From Halolamina pelagica (GTDB taxonomy: Archaea > Halobacteriota > Halobacteria > Halobacteriales > Haloferacaceae), in NCBI RefSeq assembly GCF_001307315.1, contig NZ_LGUC01000001.1:744001-808000 (forward strand): 64,000 nucleotides of DNA, given 5' to 3'. Below are positions 8,386 to 17,013 of this stretch, piece after piece. Numbering within the stretch: position 1 is the stretch's first letter; each line of letters starts with the position of its first letter. The notes under the pieces are model-generated. The model was not told the origin of the DNA. It worked only from the letters and a program-made list of their open reading frames with translations, and did no database searches. The translations under genes were made by a program, and so were the position numbers.

Positions 8386-10079
8386 TCAGCCCTCGCGACG
8401 GAGCCGTTCGACCACGAACGAGCGGTCGAGTTCGCCCAGGAACTCGCCGAGCCGGGGTCCCTGAGTCTTGTCGAAGAACAGCCGGTAGCCAGCCGCGAAC
8501 AGGTCGCTCGTCTCCAGGTCGTGGGCCTCGGCGAGCTCGTAGATCTCGCCCTGGATCGCCTCGCCGTCGTGGTTCGACTCGACGAACGCCGCGAGGTCGT
8601 CGAGCGCCGCCGCCTCGTCGTCGGTCAGGTCCACGTCCGGGAGGTCGGGCTGGAGCCGGTAGTTGTAGGCGTTGTCACACCGCTCGGCCCACGCGCGGGC
8701 CTTCTCGACGCGTTCGAGTGCGGCCTCGACCGTTGCCTCGTCGGCGTCTTCGGGGATGTGGCCCTCGTTGCGGGCCATCTGGACGCGAAGGTCGCGGTCC
8801 TCGACCATCCCCAGCACCGCCGCGAACGTGTAGGGGAGGCGGATGCGGTCCTCGCGGACTTCGTCCACTACGAATGGATAGGCGCGCTCGGCGAACCGCG
8901 TCAGCTCCGCGTCGTCGACCTCGCCGAAGTAGGCGCGTTCGAACCGGTCGAAGTCGTCGACCAGCTGATCGAGCCGCGAGACGTCGAAGTCCCGGGCCTT
9001 GTTCGGGTCGAGCGCGAAGAAGTACCGTAGCACTTCGGGTTCGAGCAGGTCGAGCACCTCCGGAACGGTGACGACGTTCCCCTCCGAGGAGGAGAGCGGC
9101 TCGCCGTTGAGCGTGAACCACTCGTACGTCATCGGCACCGGCGGCTGGATGCCGAGGACGTTCCGGGCGATGTCCTCGCCGCTGGGCCACGAGCCCTCGG
9201 CGTGGTCCTTCCCGAACGGCTCGAAGTCGACGCCGAGCAGGCTCCACTGGGCGGGCCACTCGAAGCGCCAGGAGAGCTTGCCGTCCCGGAACGTCGCCTC
9301 GCTGTGGTGGCCACAGCCCTCGATCTCGCGGTCGCCCGCCGTGATTCCCGTACACTCGTACTCGACGACGCCGGCGTCCAGATCCGCGACGGTCACGTCG
9401 GTGGTGACGATGCCGCACTCCTCGCAGACGACGCGGAACGGCGAGTAGCTCGCGTCGACGGAGTCCTGGTACGCCGAGAGCACCTCCCGTGCCGTGTCGA
9501 CGTTCTCGAGGATCGTCCGGATCTCGGGTTCGAACTCGCCGGCCTCGTACAGTTCGGTGTTCGAGAGCACCTCGACGGGAACGTCCACCATGTCGGCGGC
9601 CTGGGAGAGCAGGTCCGCGAAGTGTTCGCCGTAGGAGTCGTGGCAGTCGCCGAACGGGTCGGGGATGTCGGTGTACGGCTTGCCGAGGTTCTTCCCCAGC
9701 GCGCCGGCGTCGACGGCGCCGAGTTCGACGACGTTCCAGTCGGCGTCGGCGAGCCGTCGGGGGAGCTTCCGCAGCGGGTCGCGGTCGTCGGAGGTGAACA
9801 CCTGCCGGACCTCGTACCCGCGCTCGCGGAGCACTTCGGCGACGAAGTGGCCCCGGAGGATCTCGTTGAAGTGGCCGAGGTGGGGGATGCCGGAGGGGAG
9901 ACGCCGCCCTTGATGACGATCGGCTCGGCGGGGTTGCGGGCTTCGATCTCGTCGGCGACCGCGTCGGCCCAGAACGCGTGGAACTCGTCCTCGCCGCCGC
10001 CGTCGCCGGCGTCGCTGCCGGCGGTCGGGCCGGAAGAGGGGCCGACGGCGTCGGCGTCGGGCGTCTGTTCGCTACTCAT
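8386..10079 (-). CDS. lysS: Lysyl-tRNA synthetase, class I (one apparent frameshift)
   Basis: Charges tRNA-Lys. About 564 residues once one C is restored on the coding strand (G run 9895-9898 on the plus strand). That joins the N-terminal IVIKGGVSPSGIPHLGHFNE, holding the HIGH-type signature, to the rest of the enzyme. The KMSKS-equivalent is PLSSSEGNVV. Two CxxC-type zinc clusters lie near CEECGI and the GCGHHSEA segment. The acidic N-terminal extension (SEQTPDADAVG) is a haloarchaeal trait. The start at 10079 overlaps the pyrH stop by 8 nt, implying co-transcription. A real inactivating mutation is unlikely in an essential gene, so a base-call error is favoured. Confidence 0.92.
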
Positions 10080-10794
10080 GCTGGGTCCAGTACGTCGGTT
10101 CGTCGGTCTCGCCCGTGGGGACGATGTCGGTGCCGGTGTGGTCGCCGCGCAGGACGGCGTCGACGACGGCCTGGGGGTCGGTGCCGTCGAGAACGATCGT
10201 GCGCAGCGAGGACCGCTGGATGAGTTTCGCCGCCAGCAGGTCGACGGGCGCGGAGGCACCGGCGCCACGCTCCATCGGCGCGATGACCTCGACCAGTTCG
10301 CTGGGCGTGAGCTGGCCGTACTGTTCGGCGTCGTCGTCCTCCTCGGGGTCGGCGCTGTACACGCCGTCGGCGCTGGTCGCGAACACCAGGAGTTCGGCGT
10401 CGACGTACTCCGCCAGCGCGGCCGCGACGGCGTCGGTGGTCTGGCCGGGCGTGACCCCGCCCATGACGGTCGTGTCGCCCCGGCGGATCGCCTCGCCGGC
10501 CTCGTCGTAGCTGGTCGCCGGCGTGCGCTGGACGCCGTGGCCCATCGCGGCGATGAGCAGCCGAGCGTTCAGCCGCGTGACGCCGATCCCGAGCTCGTCG
10601 AGTTGGAACTCGTTGGCCGCCAACTCCCGGGCGGCGCCGATGTACTGTCTCGCGACGGTGCCCCCGCCGACGACCGCGCCCAGCTCACAGCCCTCCGCCG
10701 AGAGCGTCTGCAGGGCGTCGGCGAACCCTTCGACGCGCTCGGGGTCGAGCCCGGGCGCGAGCACGCTACCCCCGATAGAGACGACGACTCGCAT
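10072..10794 (-). CDS. pyrH: UMP kinase, archaeal type
   Basis: Phosphorylates UMP to UDP in pyrimidine nucleotide synthesis. The 240-residue protein belongs to the amino-acid-kinase fold: N-terminal MRVVVSIGGSVLAPG phosphate-binding loop, GAVVGGGTVARQYI, and the nucleotide region LVFATSADGVYSADPEED. The shape is that of archaeal UMP kinases (short, without an allosteric GTP region). Its last 8 nt overlap the lysS start, so pyrH-lysS is a tight two-gene operon. No start ambiguity: the ATG at 10794 begins exactly at the conserved strand. Confidence 0.93.
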   Translation of the reverse strand: MRVVVSIGGSVLAPGLDPERVEGFADALQTLSAEGCELGAVVGGGTVARQYIGAARELAANEFQLDELGIGVTRLNARLLIAAMGHGVQRTPATSYDEAGEAIRRGDTTVMGGVTPGQTTDAVAAALAEYVDAELLVFATSADGVYSADPEEDDDAEQYGQLTPSELVEVIAPMERGAGASAPVDLLAAKLIQRSSLRTIVLDGTDPQAVVDAVLRGDHTGTDIVPTGETDEPTYWTQHE

Positions 10795-10886
10795 TAGGAG
10801 CAGTTGCGGCGGTGGCGCTCTTAAGGCCGGTGGTCGGCCGTCGCCGCGAGAAAAGGCCTAAGCCCGTGCCCACCCGCCTCACAGCT

Positions 10887-11669
10887 ATGCAGGCTCTCTC
10901 CATCGTCGGCTCCGGCAGCGCCGAAATCCGGGACGCGGTCGTCGCACACCTCGACGGCCGGGTCGCCGCCGTCGGCCGAACCGAGTCGGTCGACGACGCC
11001 CCGGGCGACGCCGACGGCCGGTTCGAACTGAGTGAGGACGGCGACTGGACCGCCTCGGGCGGCGACCGTTCCTTCGCGGACCTGCTCGACGAGCTCGCCC
11101 CCGACTACGACTACGCCGTGATCTCGGGGTTCTCCAAACTCCGGCTCCCGACGGTCGTGATCGGGGACGCGGAGGTGCCGGGCGACGTGCTCCGGCGCGT
11201 CGACGACGCCGCGGCGCTCGATCCGGGCGATATCGCCGCGGAGCTCGACGAACTCGACCCGTACGTCACCCTGGAAACGCTCGTTACGGAAGCAAAGCAG
11301 TCGCCGCTCGCGGAACGCTCGGGCGCTATCGCGACGTTCACCGGCCGCGTGCGGGCGAAAGACGCCGCGGACGATAGCCGGACGACCCACCTCAAGTTCG
11401 AGAAGTACGACGGCGTCGCCGAACAGCGGATGGCCGACATCGCCGCGGCGCTCGAGGAGCGCGAGGGCGTGTTCGAGGTGCTGTTCCACCACCGGACCGG
11501 CGTCGTCGTCGACGGCGAGGACATCGTGTTCGTCGTCGTGCTCGCCGGCCACCGACGGGAGGCGTTCCGGACCGTCGAGGACGGAATCGACCGGCTGAAA
11601 GACGAGGTGCCGCTGTTCAAGAAGGAGACTACGGAGGACGAGGAGTTCTGGGTGCACGACCGCGCGTGA
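10887..11669 (+). CDS. moaE: Molybdopterin synthase catalytic subunit MoaE with degenerate MobB-like N-terminus
   Basis: 260 residues. The C-terminal half (about 120-260) is MoaE, which with MoaD inserts the dithiolene sulfurs into precursor Z: GAIATFTGRVRAKD, HHRTGVVVDGEDIVFVVV, and the Lys-rich active-site stretch VPLFKKETTEDEEFW. The N-terminal 110 residues resemble MobB (DYDYAVISGFSKLRLPTVVI), but the expected Walker A is reduced to IVGSGSAEIRDAV, with no GKT, so nucleotide binding is probably lost. Start ATG at 10887; upstream in-frame codons are Arg-rich and lie in the pyrH promoter region. Divergent from pyrH. No other molybdopterin genes are in the window. Confidence 0.88.
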   Translation: MQALSIVGSGSAEIRDAVVAHLDGRVAAVGRTESVDDAPGDADGRFELSEDGDWTASGGDRSFADLLDELAPDYDYAVISGFSKLRLPTVVIGDAEVPGDVLRRVDDAAALDPGDIAAELDELDPYVTLETLVTEAKQSPLAERSGAIATFTGRVRAKDAADDSRTTHLKFEKYDGVAEQRMADIAAALEEREGVFEVLFHHRTGVVVDGEDIVFVVVLAGHRREAFRTVEDGIDRLKDEVPLFKKETTEDEEFWVHDRA

Positions 11670-11880
11670 CGCCGCGCCGCCGCGCCGAGTCTGCTCGCGG
11701 CCCGGTTTCGACGGGCGAACCGGGCGCGATCACGTTCTCGAGAAAGGTGGTCGATAACCGACTCAAAACTGTTTGTAAAAGGTCTAAGCTGTTTTCAGGC
11801 GCTCGTTAACGACTCGTTTTACGCCGATTTCACGCCTCAATCCGCCTGAAACGGTTCGAATTCCGGTGGACGGTCTGGAA

Positions 11881-11887
11881 TTTATAT
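11881..11887 (+). promoter_or_regulatory. TATA box of the 87-aa winged-helix gene
   Basis: TTTATAT lies 38 nt before the ATG at 11925, fitting an archaeal TATA box with a short leader. An inverted repeat TTTCAGGC (11793-11800) / GCCTGAAA (11844-11851) lies upstream and might be an operator. Confidence 0.5.
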
Positions 11888-11924
11888 CCCCCCAAGGCCG
11901 TGGCCCTGAGTGAGGCGAACACCA

Positions 11925-12188
11925 ATGAGCGCAACCCGGAATCCCTCCACCGACGGCGTGACCGCGAGCGACGATCTCTCGAAAGAGGAGCGCCTCACGC
12001 GCTACCTGCGCGAGAAGGCTGAAGACGGCGAGATGTACTTCAAGTCGAAGTTCATCGCCGACGACGTCGACCTCTCGCCGAAGGAGATCGGCGCGCTGAT
12101 GGTGAAGCTCAGCGACGCGGCATCGGACCTCGAGGTCGAGAAGTGGTCGTACACGAGCGCGACCACGTGGCGCGTCGAACCGGCCTAA
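11925..12188 (+). CDS. Small haloarchaeal winged-helix-like protein (DUF7123-type)
   Basis: An 87-residue acidic protein. Residues about 18-85 read as a winged helix: DDLSKEERLTRYLREKAEDG, then YFKSKFIADDVDLSPKEIGALMVKLSD (probable helix-turn-helix) and a beta-wing WSYTSATTWRVE. I associate this pattern with the haloarchaeal DUF7123 family, which has no known function. The ATG at 11925 is chosen over one five codons upstream because it starts the conserved-looking segment and fits the TATA box. It is monocistronic, with 120 nt before the next gene. It may bind DNA; no partner is evident. Confidence 0.75.
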   Translation: MSATRNPSTDGVTASDDLSKEERLTRYLREKAEDGEMYFKSKFIADDVDLSPKEIGALMVKLSDAASDLEVEKWSYTSATTWRVEPA

Positions 12189-12308
12189 CCGATCCGTCCC
12201 GTAACCGACCACACGCCGCCGGGCACGCGACGCCGGCGGTCCCCCTGACAGCCGCCCTCCTCTTCTGCCGTACCAAGCCTTATGCGCGAGCGTCGGTAAT
12301 CCGGACTG

Positions 12309-13454
12309 ATGGCAGATAGGTCCGGGTCCGACGAGGTCCCCCACCCGGAGGCGCTCGACGCGTGGTTCCACCTGACGGCGGTCCGGCGCGACGGCGACCG
12401 AATCCGCTACCACGGCGAGTCGTTGGTCCCGCGCTCCCGACTCGCCGAGGAGCTACGGCCCGCCTTCGAGGCTGCGGGGTACGACATCCGCTTTTCGGTT
12501 GACGACGCGGGCAACGACGTGCTGGTCGCCCGCCCCTTCGGCGCTACCACCACGTCCGAGACCACCCCTACCACCAACATCGCGCTCCTGTTGGCCACGA
12601 TCGTTTCGACGATGTTCGTGGGCGCGACAGTTTGGTACTACATCCCGCTCTCGGCGATCGCCGAGAACCCCCTCCGCGTGCTGGAGGCGTGGCCGTTCAC
12701 CGCCGCGGTGCTGGGCGTGCTGTTGACCCACGAGATGGGTCACTACCTCGCCGGGCGCTGGCACGGCGTCGACGTGAGCCTCCCCTACGTGATCCCGTTC
12801 TACATCCCGTTCGGGACGATGGGCGCGGTGATCCGGATGCGGAGCCGCATCCCCGACCGCGAGGCGCTGTTGGACATCGGCGCCGCCGGGCCGCTGGCGG
12901 GGCTGGTCGCGACGATCGTCGTCACCGCCATCGGCGTCTCGCTCGACCCGATGTCGGTCCCAGAGCGCGTGCTGGCGGGAAACAGTGAGGCGATCATCTT
13001 CCACAACCCACCGCTGTTGAACCTGATCGCCGACACGCTGGGGCAGCCGACCGACTACAACGACCCGACGAAGGCGGTTCACCCCGTCGTGATGGGCGGC
13101 TGGATCGGGATGTTCTTCACCGTGTTGAACCTGCTCCCGGTCGGCCAACTCGACGGCGGCCACATCACGCGGGCGCTGCTGGGTCGGCGACAGGAGACCG
13201 TCGCCGCGCTGGTCCCCGGTGCGCTGTTCGCGCTCGCGGGCTACCTCTGGTACGTTCGGGACATGGGGATGCAGAACTCAGTCGGCCTCTGGGTTCTCTG
13301 GGGGTTCATCACCCTGCTCGTCTCCTTCGGCGGCTCCGCGAACCCCGTCGACGAGACGCCGCTGGGCTGGAAGCGCACCCTCGTGGCTGCGCTGACGTTC
13401 GGGCTGGGGGCGCTCTGTTTCCTCCCGGTGCCGATCGAGATCGCGACCGTCTGA
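12309..13454 (+). CDS. Site-2 protease family (M50) membrane metalloprotease, short form
   Basis: 381 residues. A soluble N-terminal domain of about 85 residues is followed by a six- to seven-helix membrane core. It carries the zinc motif HEMGH at 141-145 and the second motif NLLPVGQLDGGH with Asp282. There is no PDZ domain, unlike the other M50 gene at 6478-8331. The architecture (N-terminal domain plus HEMGH plus LDGGH) matches archaeal and cyanobacterial EGY1/S3P-like intramembrane proteases. Start ATG at 12309; about 15 nt separate its stop from the convergent thiL stop. The substrate is unknown. Confidence 0.9.
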   Translation: MADRSGSDEVPHPEALDAWFHLTAVRRDGDRIRYHGESLVPRSRLAEELRPAFEAAGYDIRFSVDDAGNDVLVARPFGATTTSETTPTTNIALLLATIVSTMFVGATVWYYIPLSAIAENPLRVLEAWPFTAAVLGVLLTHEMGHYLAGRWHGVDVSLPYVIPFYIPFGTMGAVIRMRSRIPDREALLDIGAAGPLAGLVATIVVTAIGVSLDPMSVPERVLAGNSEAIIFHNPPLLNLIADTLGQPTDYNDPTKAVHPVVMGGWIGMFFTVLNLLPVGQLDGGHITRALLGRRQETVAALVPGALFALAGYLWYVRDMGMQNSVGLWVLWGFITLLVSFGGSANPVDETPLGWKRTLVAALTFGLGALCFLPVPIEIATV

Positions 13455-13469
13455 GCCCGCGGCGGCCGA

Positions 13470-14354
13470 TCACTCCGTCTCGCCGTGTGTGTAGCCTCGA
13501 TCCGGGAGCGGCTCGCCGGCCGCGAGCACGCCGTCGTCGGTCACTTCGCCGATCACCGTCGCGTCGGTGCCGGTCGCTTCGACGGCCGCCACCGCGGCGG
13601 CGGGGTCGGGCGTCGTGAACACGAGTTCGAAGTCCTCGCCGACGTGGGCCGCACACTCCCGGCGGTCGGCCTCGCTCTCGGCGACGGCGTCGACAGCCGG
13701 ATGGACCGGGAGCCGGTCCCACTCGACGGCGAACCCGCAGTCGCTCGCCTCCGCCAACTGGTGGAGCGAGCGCGCCAGCCCGTCGCTCGAGTCCATCATG
13801 GCGCTCGCGTGGTCCCGGAGGGCGCGGCCGGCGGCCACACGCGGGGTGAACCGGAACAGCTCGTTTCCCGCGTCGGCGTCGCCCGCGGCGAACCGTCGGA
13901 GTGCGGCCGCCGTCCGGCCGAGCACGCCCGTCACACAGACCGCCTCGCCCGGGGTCGCACCGCTCCGGTAGATCGGCTCATCGGCGTGGCCGACGGCGGT
14001 CGTGGCGGTCGTGAACTCGGAGTGGTGGTCCAGATCGCCGCCGACGTACTCGGCGTCGACCAGCTCGCAGACCTCGCTCGCGCCCCGGACGAACGCTGCA
14101 AGCGCCGCCTCCTCGAACGCGGGGGCGGCGTACACCGCGACCGCACAGGTCGCGTCGGCGCCCATCGCCGCGAGATCCGAGAGCGACGCGCCGACCGCCC
14201 GCCAGCCGGCGGTCTCACGGGTCGTTCCCGCGGGGAAGTCCGAGCGTTCGTGGAGCATGTCGGTCGTGATCGCGAGGTCGTCGACGACGGCCGCGTCGTC
14301 GCCGGCGGCGGAGAGGGATGTCGAGAGCATCGCCAACGCGCTTCGCTCGTCCAT
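13470..14354 (-). CDS. thiL: Thiamine-monophosphate kinase
   Basis: Converts thiamine phosphate to the cofactor thiamine diphosphate. The 294-residue protein has the AIR-synthase-like fold. An Asp-rich N-terminal Mg-ATP site (GDDAAVVDDLAITTDML) is followed by GASLSDLAAMGA, GGDLDHHSEFTTATTAVG and MDSSDGLARSLHQLAE. The C-terminal AHVGEDFELVFTTP is typical of ThiL rather than PurM or SelD. It starts at 14354, divergent from the flippase-like gene with an 89-nt gap. Confidence 0.9.
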   Translation of the reverse strand: MDERSALAMLSTSLSAAGDDAAVVDDLAITTDMLHERSDFPAGTTRETAGWRAVGASLSDLAAMGADATCAVAVYAAPAFEEAALAAFVRGASEVCELVDAEYVGGDLDHHSEFTTATTAVGHADEPIYRSGATPGEAVCVTGVLGRTAAALRRFAAGDADAGNELFRFTPRVAAGRALRDHASAMMDSSDGLARSLHQLAEASDCGFAVEWDRLPVHPAVDAVAESEADRRECAAHVGEDFELVFTTPDPAAAVAAVEATGTDATVIGEVTDDGVLAAGEPLPDRGYTHGETE

Positions 14355-14443
14355 GGGGTCGACTGGTCGCGGGCGCCGATAAAGGGCCGGCGTCGAGCGC
14401 CGTTATCGGAGGCTTGAAACGCGCGCCGGGAGTTCCCAACGCC

Positions 14444-15478
14444 ATGGAAACCGACCAGCTCAAGACGACTCTGGTTGGCTTCGTGGCGGCGATCGCCGTG
14501 CTCGCGGTGTTGCTGTACTTCGTGGGCGTCGGCGACCTGCTCCGGTACCTCCGCGACGCCGAGTTGTCGACCGTCGGGCTGGTCGTCGTCGTCACCGTCG
14601 GCTGGCTGTTCGCGTGGGGGATGGCGCTGCATACGGTTCTCGACGTGCTCGGGACGGCGGTGTCGCCGCTCAAGACGTTCCTCGTGTTCGCGGGGGCGAC
14701 GTTCAACAACAACGTCACCCCGTTCGGCCAGGCCGGGGGCGAGCCCGTCACCGCGCTGCTGATTTCGGAGGTGACTGACACCGAGTACGGCACCGGCCTA
14801 GCGGCGATCGCGAGCGTGGACACGCTCAACTTCGTCCCCTCGATCACGCTGGCGCTGTTGGGAATGGGCTACTTCGCGACCGGGACGACGTTCAACACGC
14901 GCCTGGAGTCGGCGGCGATCGTCGTCGTCGGCCTCACCGTCGCGGTCGTCGGCGCCCTCGTGTTCGCCTGGCGGAACCACGAGCGCGTCGAGGCGGCAGT
15001 CGTGACTGCGGCCGCCCGCCTGTTTCGGGTCGTGGGGACGTACGTCCCGCGTTTGAGCGATCCGGGTCGAGCGGCCATCGAGCGTCGCGTCGGGCACTTC
15101 TTCGAGGCTATCGAACGCGTCGCGACCAACCCACGGGGGCTCGCGCTCGCGCTGGGGTTCTCCGCGCTGGGCTGGTTCCTCCAGATGTCGGGGCTGTGGC
15201 TGGCGTTTCAGGCCATCGGCGAGCCGGTGAGCCTGGCGGTGGTGATGTTCGTCGTCCCCATCGGCGCCATCGCGGGGATGACGCCGCTACCCGGCGGCGC
15301 CGGCGGGATCGAGGCCGTGCTCGTCTTCCTGCTCGTCGCGGCGCCGCTGCCCGGCGTCACCGAGTCGGTCGCGCTCGCGGCGGTGGTCATCTACCGCGGC
15401 GCGGTGTTCTGGGTACCGATCGCGATCGGCGGCGTGGTGATGGGGACCGTCGGGGCGGGCGCCCGTGCCGGCGCCTGA
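14444..15478 (+). CDS. Flippase-like (UPF0104/LPG-synthase-type) membrane protein
   Basis: 344 residues with about eight transmembrane segments, including TTLVGFVAAIAVLAVLLYF near the N-terminus and FNNNVTPFGQAGGEP (residues about 86-100), the conserved loop of this family. A Pro/Gly-rich stretch, MTPLPGGAGGIEAVLVF, lies near residue 285. The membrane domain is shared by bacterial lysylphosphatidylglycerol flippases, and in haloarchaea by proteins linked to dolichol-linked glycan or lipid translocation. No catalytic synthase domain is fused, so a lipid-flipping role is inferred. The start at 14444 is supported by the hydrophobic helix that begins 10 residues later. Confidence 0.8.
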   Translation: METDQLKTTLVGFVAAIAVLAVLLYFVGVGDLLRYLRDAELSTVGLVVVVTVGWLFAWGMALHTVLDVLGTAVSPLKTFLVFAGATFNNNVTPFGQAGGEPVTALLISEVTDTEYGTGLAAIASVDTLNFVPSITLALLGMGYFATGTTFNTRLESAAIVVVGLTVAVVGALVFAWRNHERVEAAVVTAAARLFRVVGTYVPRLSDPGRAAIERRVGHFFEAIERVATNPRGLALALGFSALGWFLQMSGLWLAFQAIGEPVSLAVVMFVVPIGAIAGMTPLPGGAGGIEAVLVFLLVAAPLPGVTESVALAAVVIYRGAVFWVPIAIGGVVMGTVGAGARAGA

Positions 15479-15506
15479 CACCCGGCGTGGACACCGATAC
15501 GATGGG

Positions 15507-15513
15507 TTTATCC
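15507..15513 (+). promoter_or_regulatory. TATA-like element of the S19e operon
   Basis: TTTATCC sits about 27 nt before the S19e ATG at 15537, placing the transcription start at or next to the start codon (leaderless). Confidence 0.45.
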
Positions 15514-15536
15514 GGAACAGGGAAGAAATCCTCCCT

Positions 15537-15992
15537 ATGGCAACCCTCTACGACGTTCCGGCAGAGGACCTCCTCGAGGCCCTCGCCGAGGAGCTCGACG
15601 GCCGCATCGAGGAACCCGACTGGGTAGAGTTCACCAAGACCAGCGTCGACCGTGAACTCCCGCCCCAGCAGGACGACTTCTGGCAGGTCCGTACCGCCAG
15701 CCTCCTTCGGAAGGTGGCGATCCGCGGTCCCGTCGGCGTCGAACGACTCGCGACGGAGTACGGCGGCTCGAAGTCCGGCACGACGCGGTACCGCGTCTCC
15801 GGCAACGAACACACCGGCGGCTCGCGCAAGATCATCCGGACCGCGCTCCAGCAGCTCGAGGACGAGGGCCTCGTGGAGACGGCCAAGGGTGAGGGGCGAC
15901 GCGTGACCGACGAGGGGCAGAGCCTACTCGACACCGTCGCGAGCGAGACGCTCGAGGACCTCGACCGGCCGGAGCTCCAGAAGTACGCCTGA
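15537..15992 (+). CDS. rps19e: 30S ribosomal protein S19e
   Basis: A 151-residue ribosomal protein present in archaea and eukaryotes, needed in eukaryotes for 18S rRNA maturation. Recognisable by MATLYDVPAEDLLEALAEEL, the core DDFWQVRTASLLRKVAIRGP, the winged-helix region GVERLATEYGG, and GSRKIIRTALQQLEDEGLVE. It heads a run with the PDCD5-like gene 43 nt later and the PP-loop ATPase overlapping that. The length is normal for archaeal S19e and the start is the only plausible ATG. Confidence 0.96.
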   Translation: MATLYDVPAEDLLEALAEELDGRIEEPDWVEFTKTSVDRELPPQQDDFWQVRTASLLRKVAIRGPVGVERLATEYGGSKSGTTRYRVSGNEHTGGSRKIIRTALQQLEDEGLVETAKGEGRRVTDEGQSLLDTVASETLEDLDRPELQKYA

Positions 15993-16035
15993 GGACGCCG
16001 CAACCGTTTTGCGCAGAGAGCAGTAACACACGCCT

Positions 16036-16386
16036 ATGAGTGGAAACTCCGAGGAGGACCGACTCGAACAGCTTCGTCAGGAGCGACTCGAAGAACTGCA
16101 GGACCAGGCTGGCGGTGAGGAGGCCCAGCAGGCCGCTCAGGAGCAACAGGAGCGCGCCAAAGCCCAGCAGGACGCGCTGCTGAAGCAGTACCTCACCGAC
16201 GACGCCCGCCAGCGACTGAACGCAGTCGAGATGAGCAAGCCCGAGTTCGCGGAGAAGGTCAAGCGGCAGGTGACCGCGCTGGCTCAGAGCGGACGGATCC
16301 AGGGGAAGATCGACGAAGACCGGATGAAGCAGATCCTCCGCGAGCTGAAACCCGAGGAGAAGAGCTTCGACATCCGCCGGCGCTGA
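16036..16386 (+). CDS. PDCD5-family DNA-binding protein
   Basis: A 116-residue, Gln/Glu-rich helical protein of the PDCD5/TFAR19 family, conserved with S19e in archaea. It has a long charged N-terminal helix (residues 5-55), then the conserved core [41 protein letters not shown] and a C-terminal basic tail FDIRRR. Archaeal members bind nucleic acid weakly; the cellular role is not settled. Its stop overlaps the next start as TGATG, implying translational coupling. Confidence 0.93.
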   Translation: MSGNSEEDRLEQLRQERLEELQDQAGGEEAQQAAQEQQERAKAQQDALLKQYLTDDARQRLNAVEMSKPEFAEKVKRQVTALAQSGRIQGKIDEDRMKQILRELKPEEKSFDIRRR

Positions 16387-16976
16387 TGGAACTGGCGCTT
16401 CTCTACAGCGGTGGGAAAGACTCCTCGCTCGCGGCGCTGACGCTCGACCGCTTCTACGACGTGACGCTCGTGACCGCTCACTTCGGCATCACCGAGGAGT
16501 TCGAGAACGCCCGGCGCGCCGCCGACGCGCTGGGGTTCCCGTTCGATACGGTCGAACTCGATCGCGAGGTCGCCGAGGAGGCCGTCGACCGCATGATCGA
16601 GGACGGGTACCCGCGCAACGGGATCCAGCGCGTTCACGAGCACGCACTCGAAGTCGTCGCCGACCGCGACGTGGTCGCCGTCGCCGACGGCACGCGGCGG
16701 GACGACCGCGTGCCGACCGTCTCCCGCGCCACCGCACAGAGTCTCGAGGACCGACACGGGATCGACTACCTCTCGCCGCTTGCAGGGTTCGGTCGCGGCG
16801 CCGTCGATCGGCTGGTCGAGCAGGAACTCGACGTAGAGACCGGCCCGAGCGAGGAGATCGCTCGCGCCGACTACGAGGGGGAACTCCGGACGCTCATCCG
16901 CGAGCGCGGCGGCGAGGAGGCCGTCGCGACCGTGTTCCCCGACCACGACCAGACGATCGTCCGCGGACTGGCCTAA
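16386..16976 (+). CDS. PP-loop ATP-pyrophosphatase of unknown target
   Basis: A 196-residue protein of the N-type ATP-pyrophosphatase (HUP) fold, with the P-loop SGGKDSS at 8-14 right at the N-terminus. A mid motif NGIQRVHEHAL and ADGTRRDDRVPTV follow, and the C-terminal part is GFGRGAVDRLVEQ. Relatives adenylate a carbonyl, usually on tRNA or a small molecule. It has no zinc cluster or THUMP domain, so it is not TtuA, ThiI or NcsA. I associate it with the haloarchaeal DUF7411 family. It is coupled to PDCD5 (TGATG) downstream of S19e and 37 nt ahead of hisS, which suggests a translation-related substrate. Confidence 0.8.
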   Translation: MELALLYSGGKDSSLAALTLDRFYDVTLVTAHFGITEEFENARRAADALGFPFDTVELDREVAEEAVDRMIEDGYPRNGIQRVHEHALEVVADRDVVAVADGTRRDDRVPTVSRATAQSLEDRHGIDYLSPLAGFGRGAVDRLVEQELDVETGPSEEIARADYEGELRTLIRERGGEEAVATVFPDHDQTIVRGLA

Positions 16977-17013
16977 CACAGGATTCAAGCGCCGGCGCCC
17001 GGAACGCTGGGGC

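Noticed and set aside
6568-9030. An 820-codon open frame on the plus strand
   Set aside because: Antisense to the site-2 protease and lysS, with low-complexity acidic/basic composition and no motif.
9393-10268. Ser/Thr-rich 291-codon frame near lysS
   Set aside because: Only its first part is the true lysS N-terminus; the remainder is the frameshifted reading.
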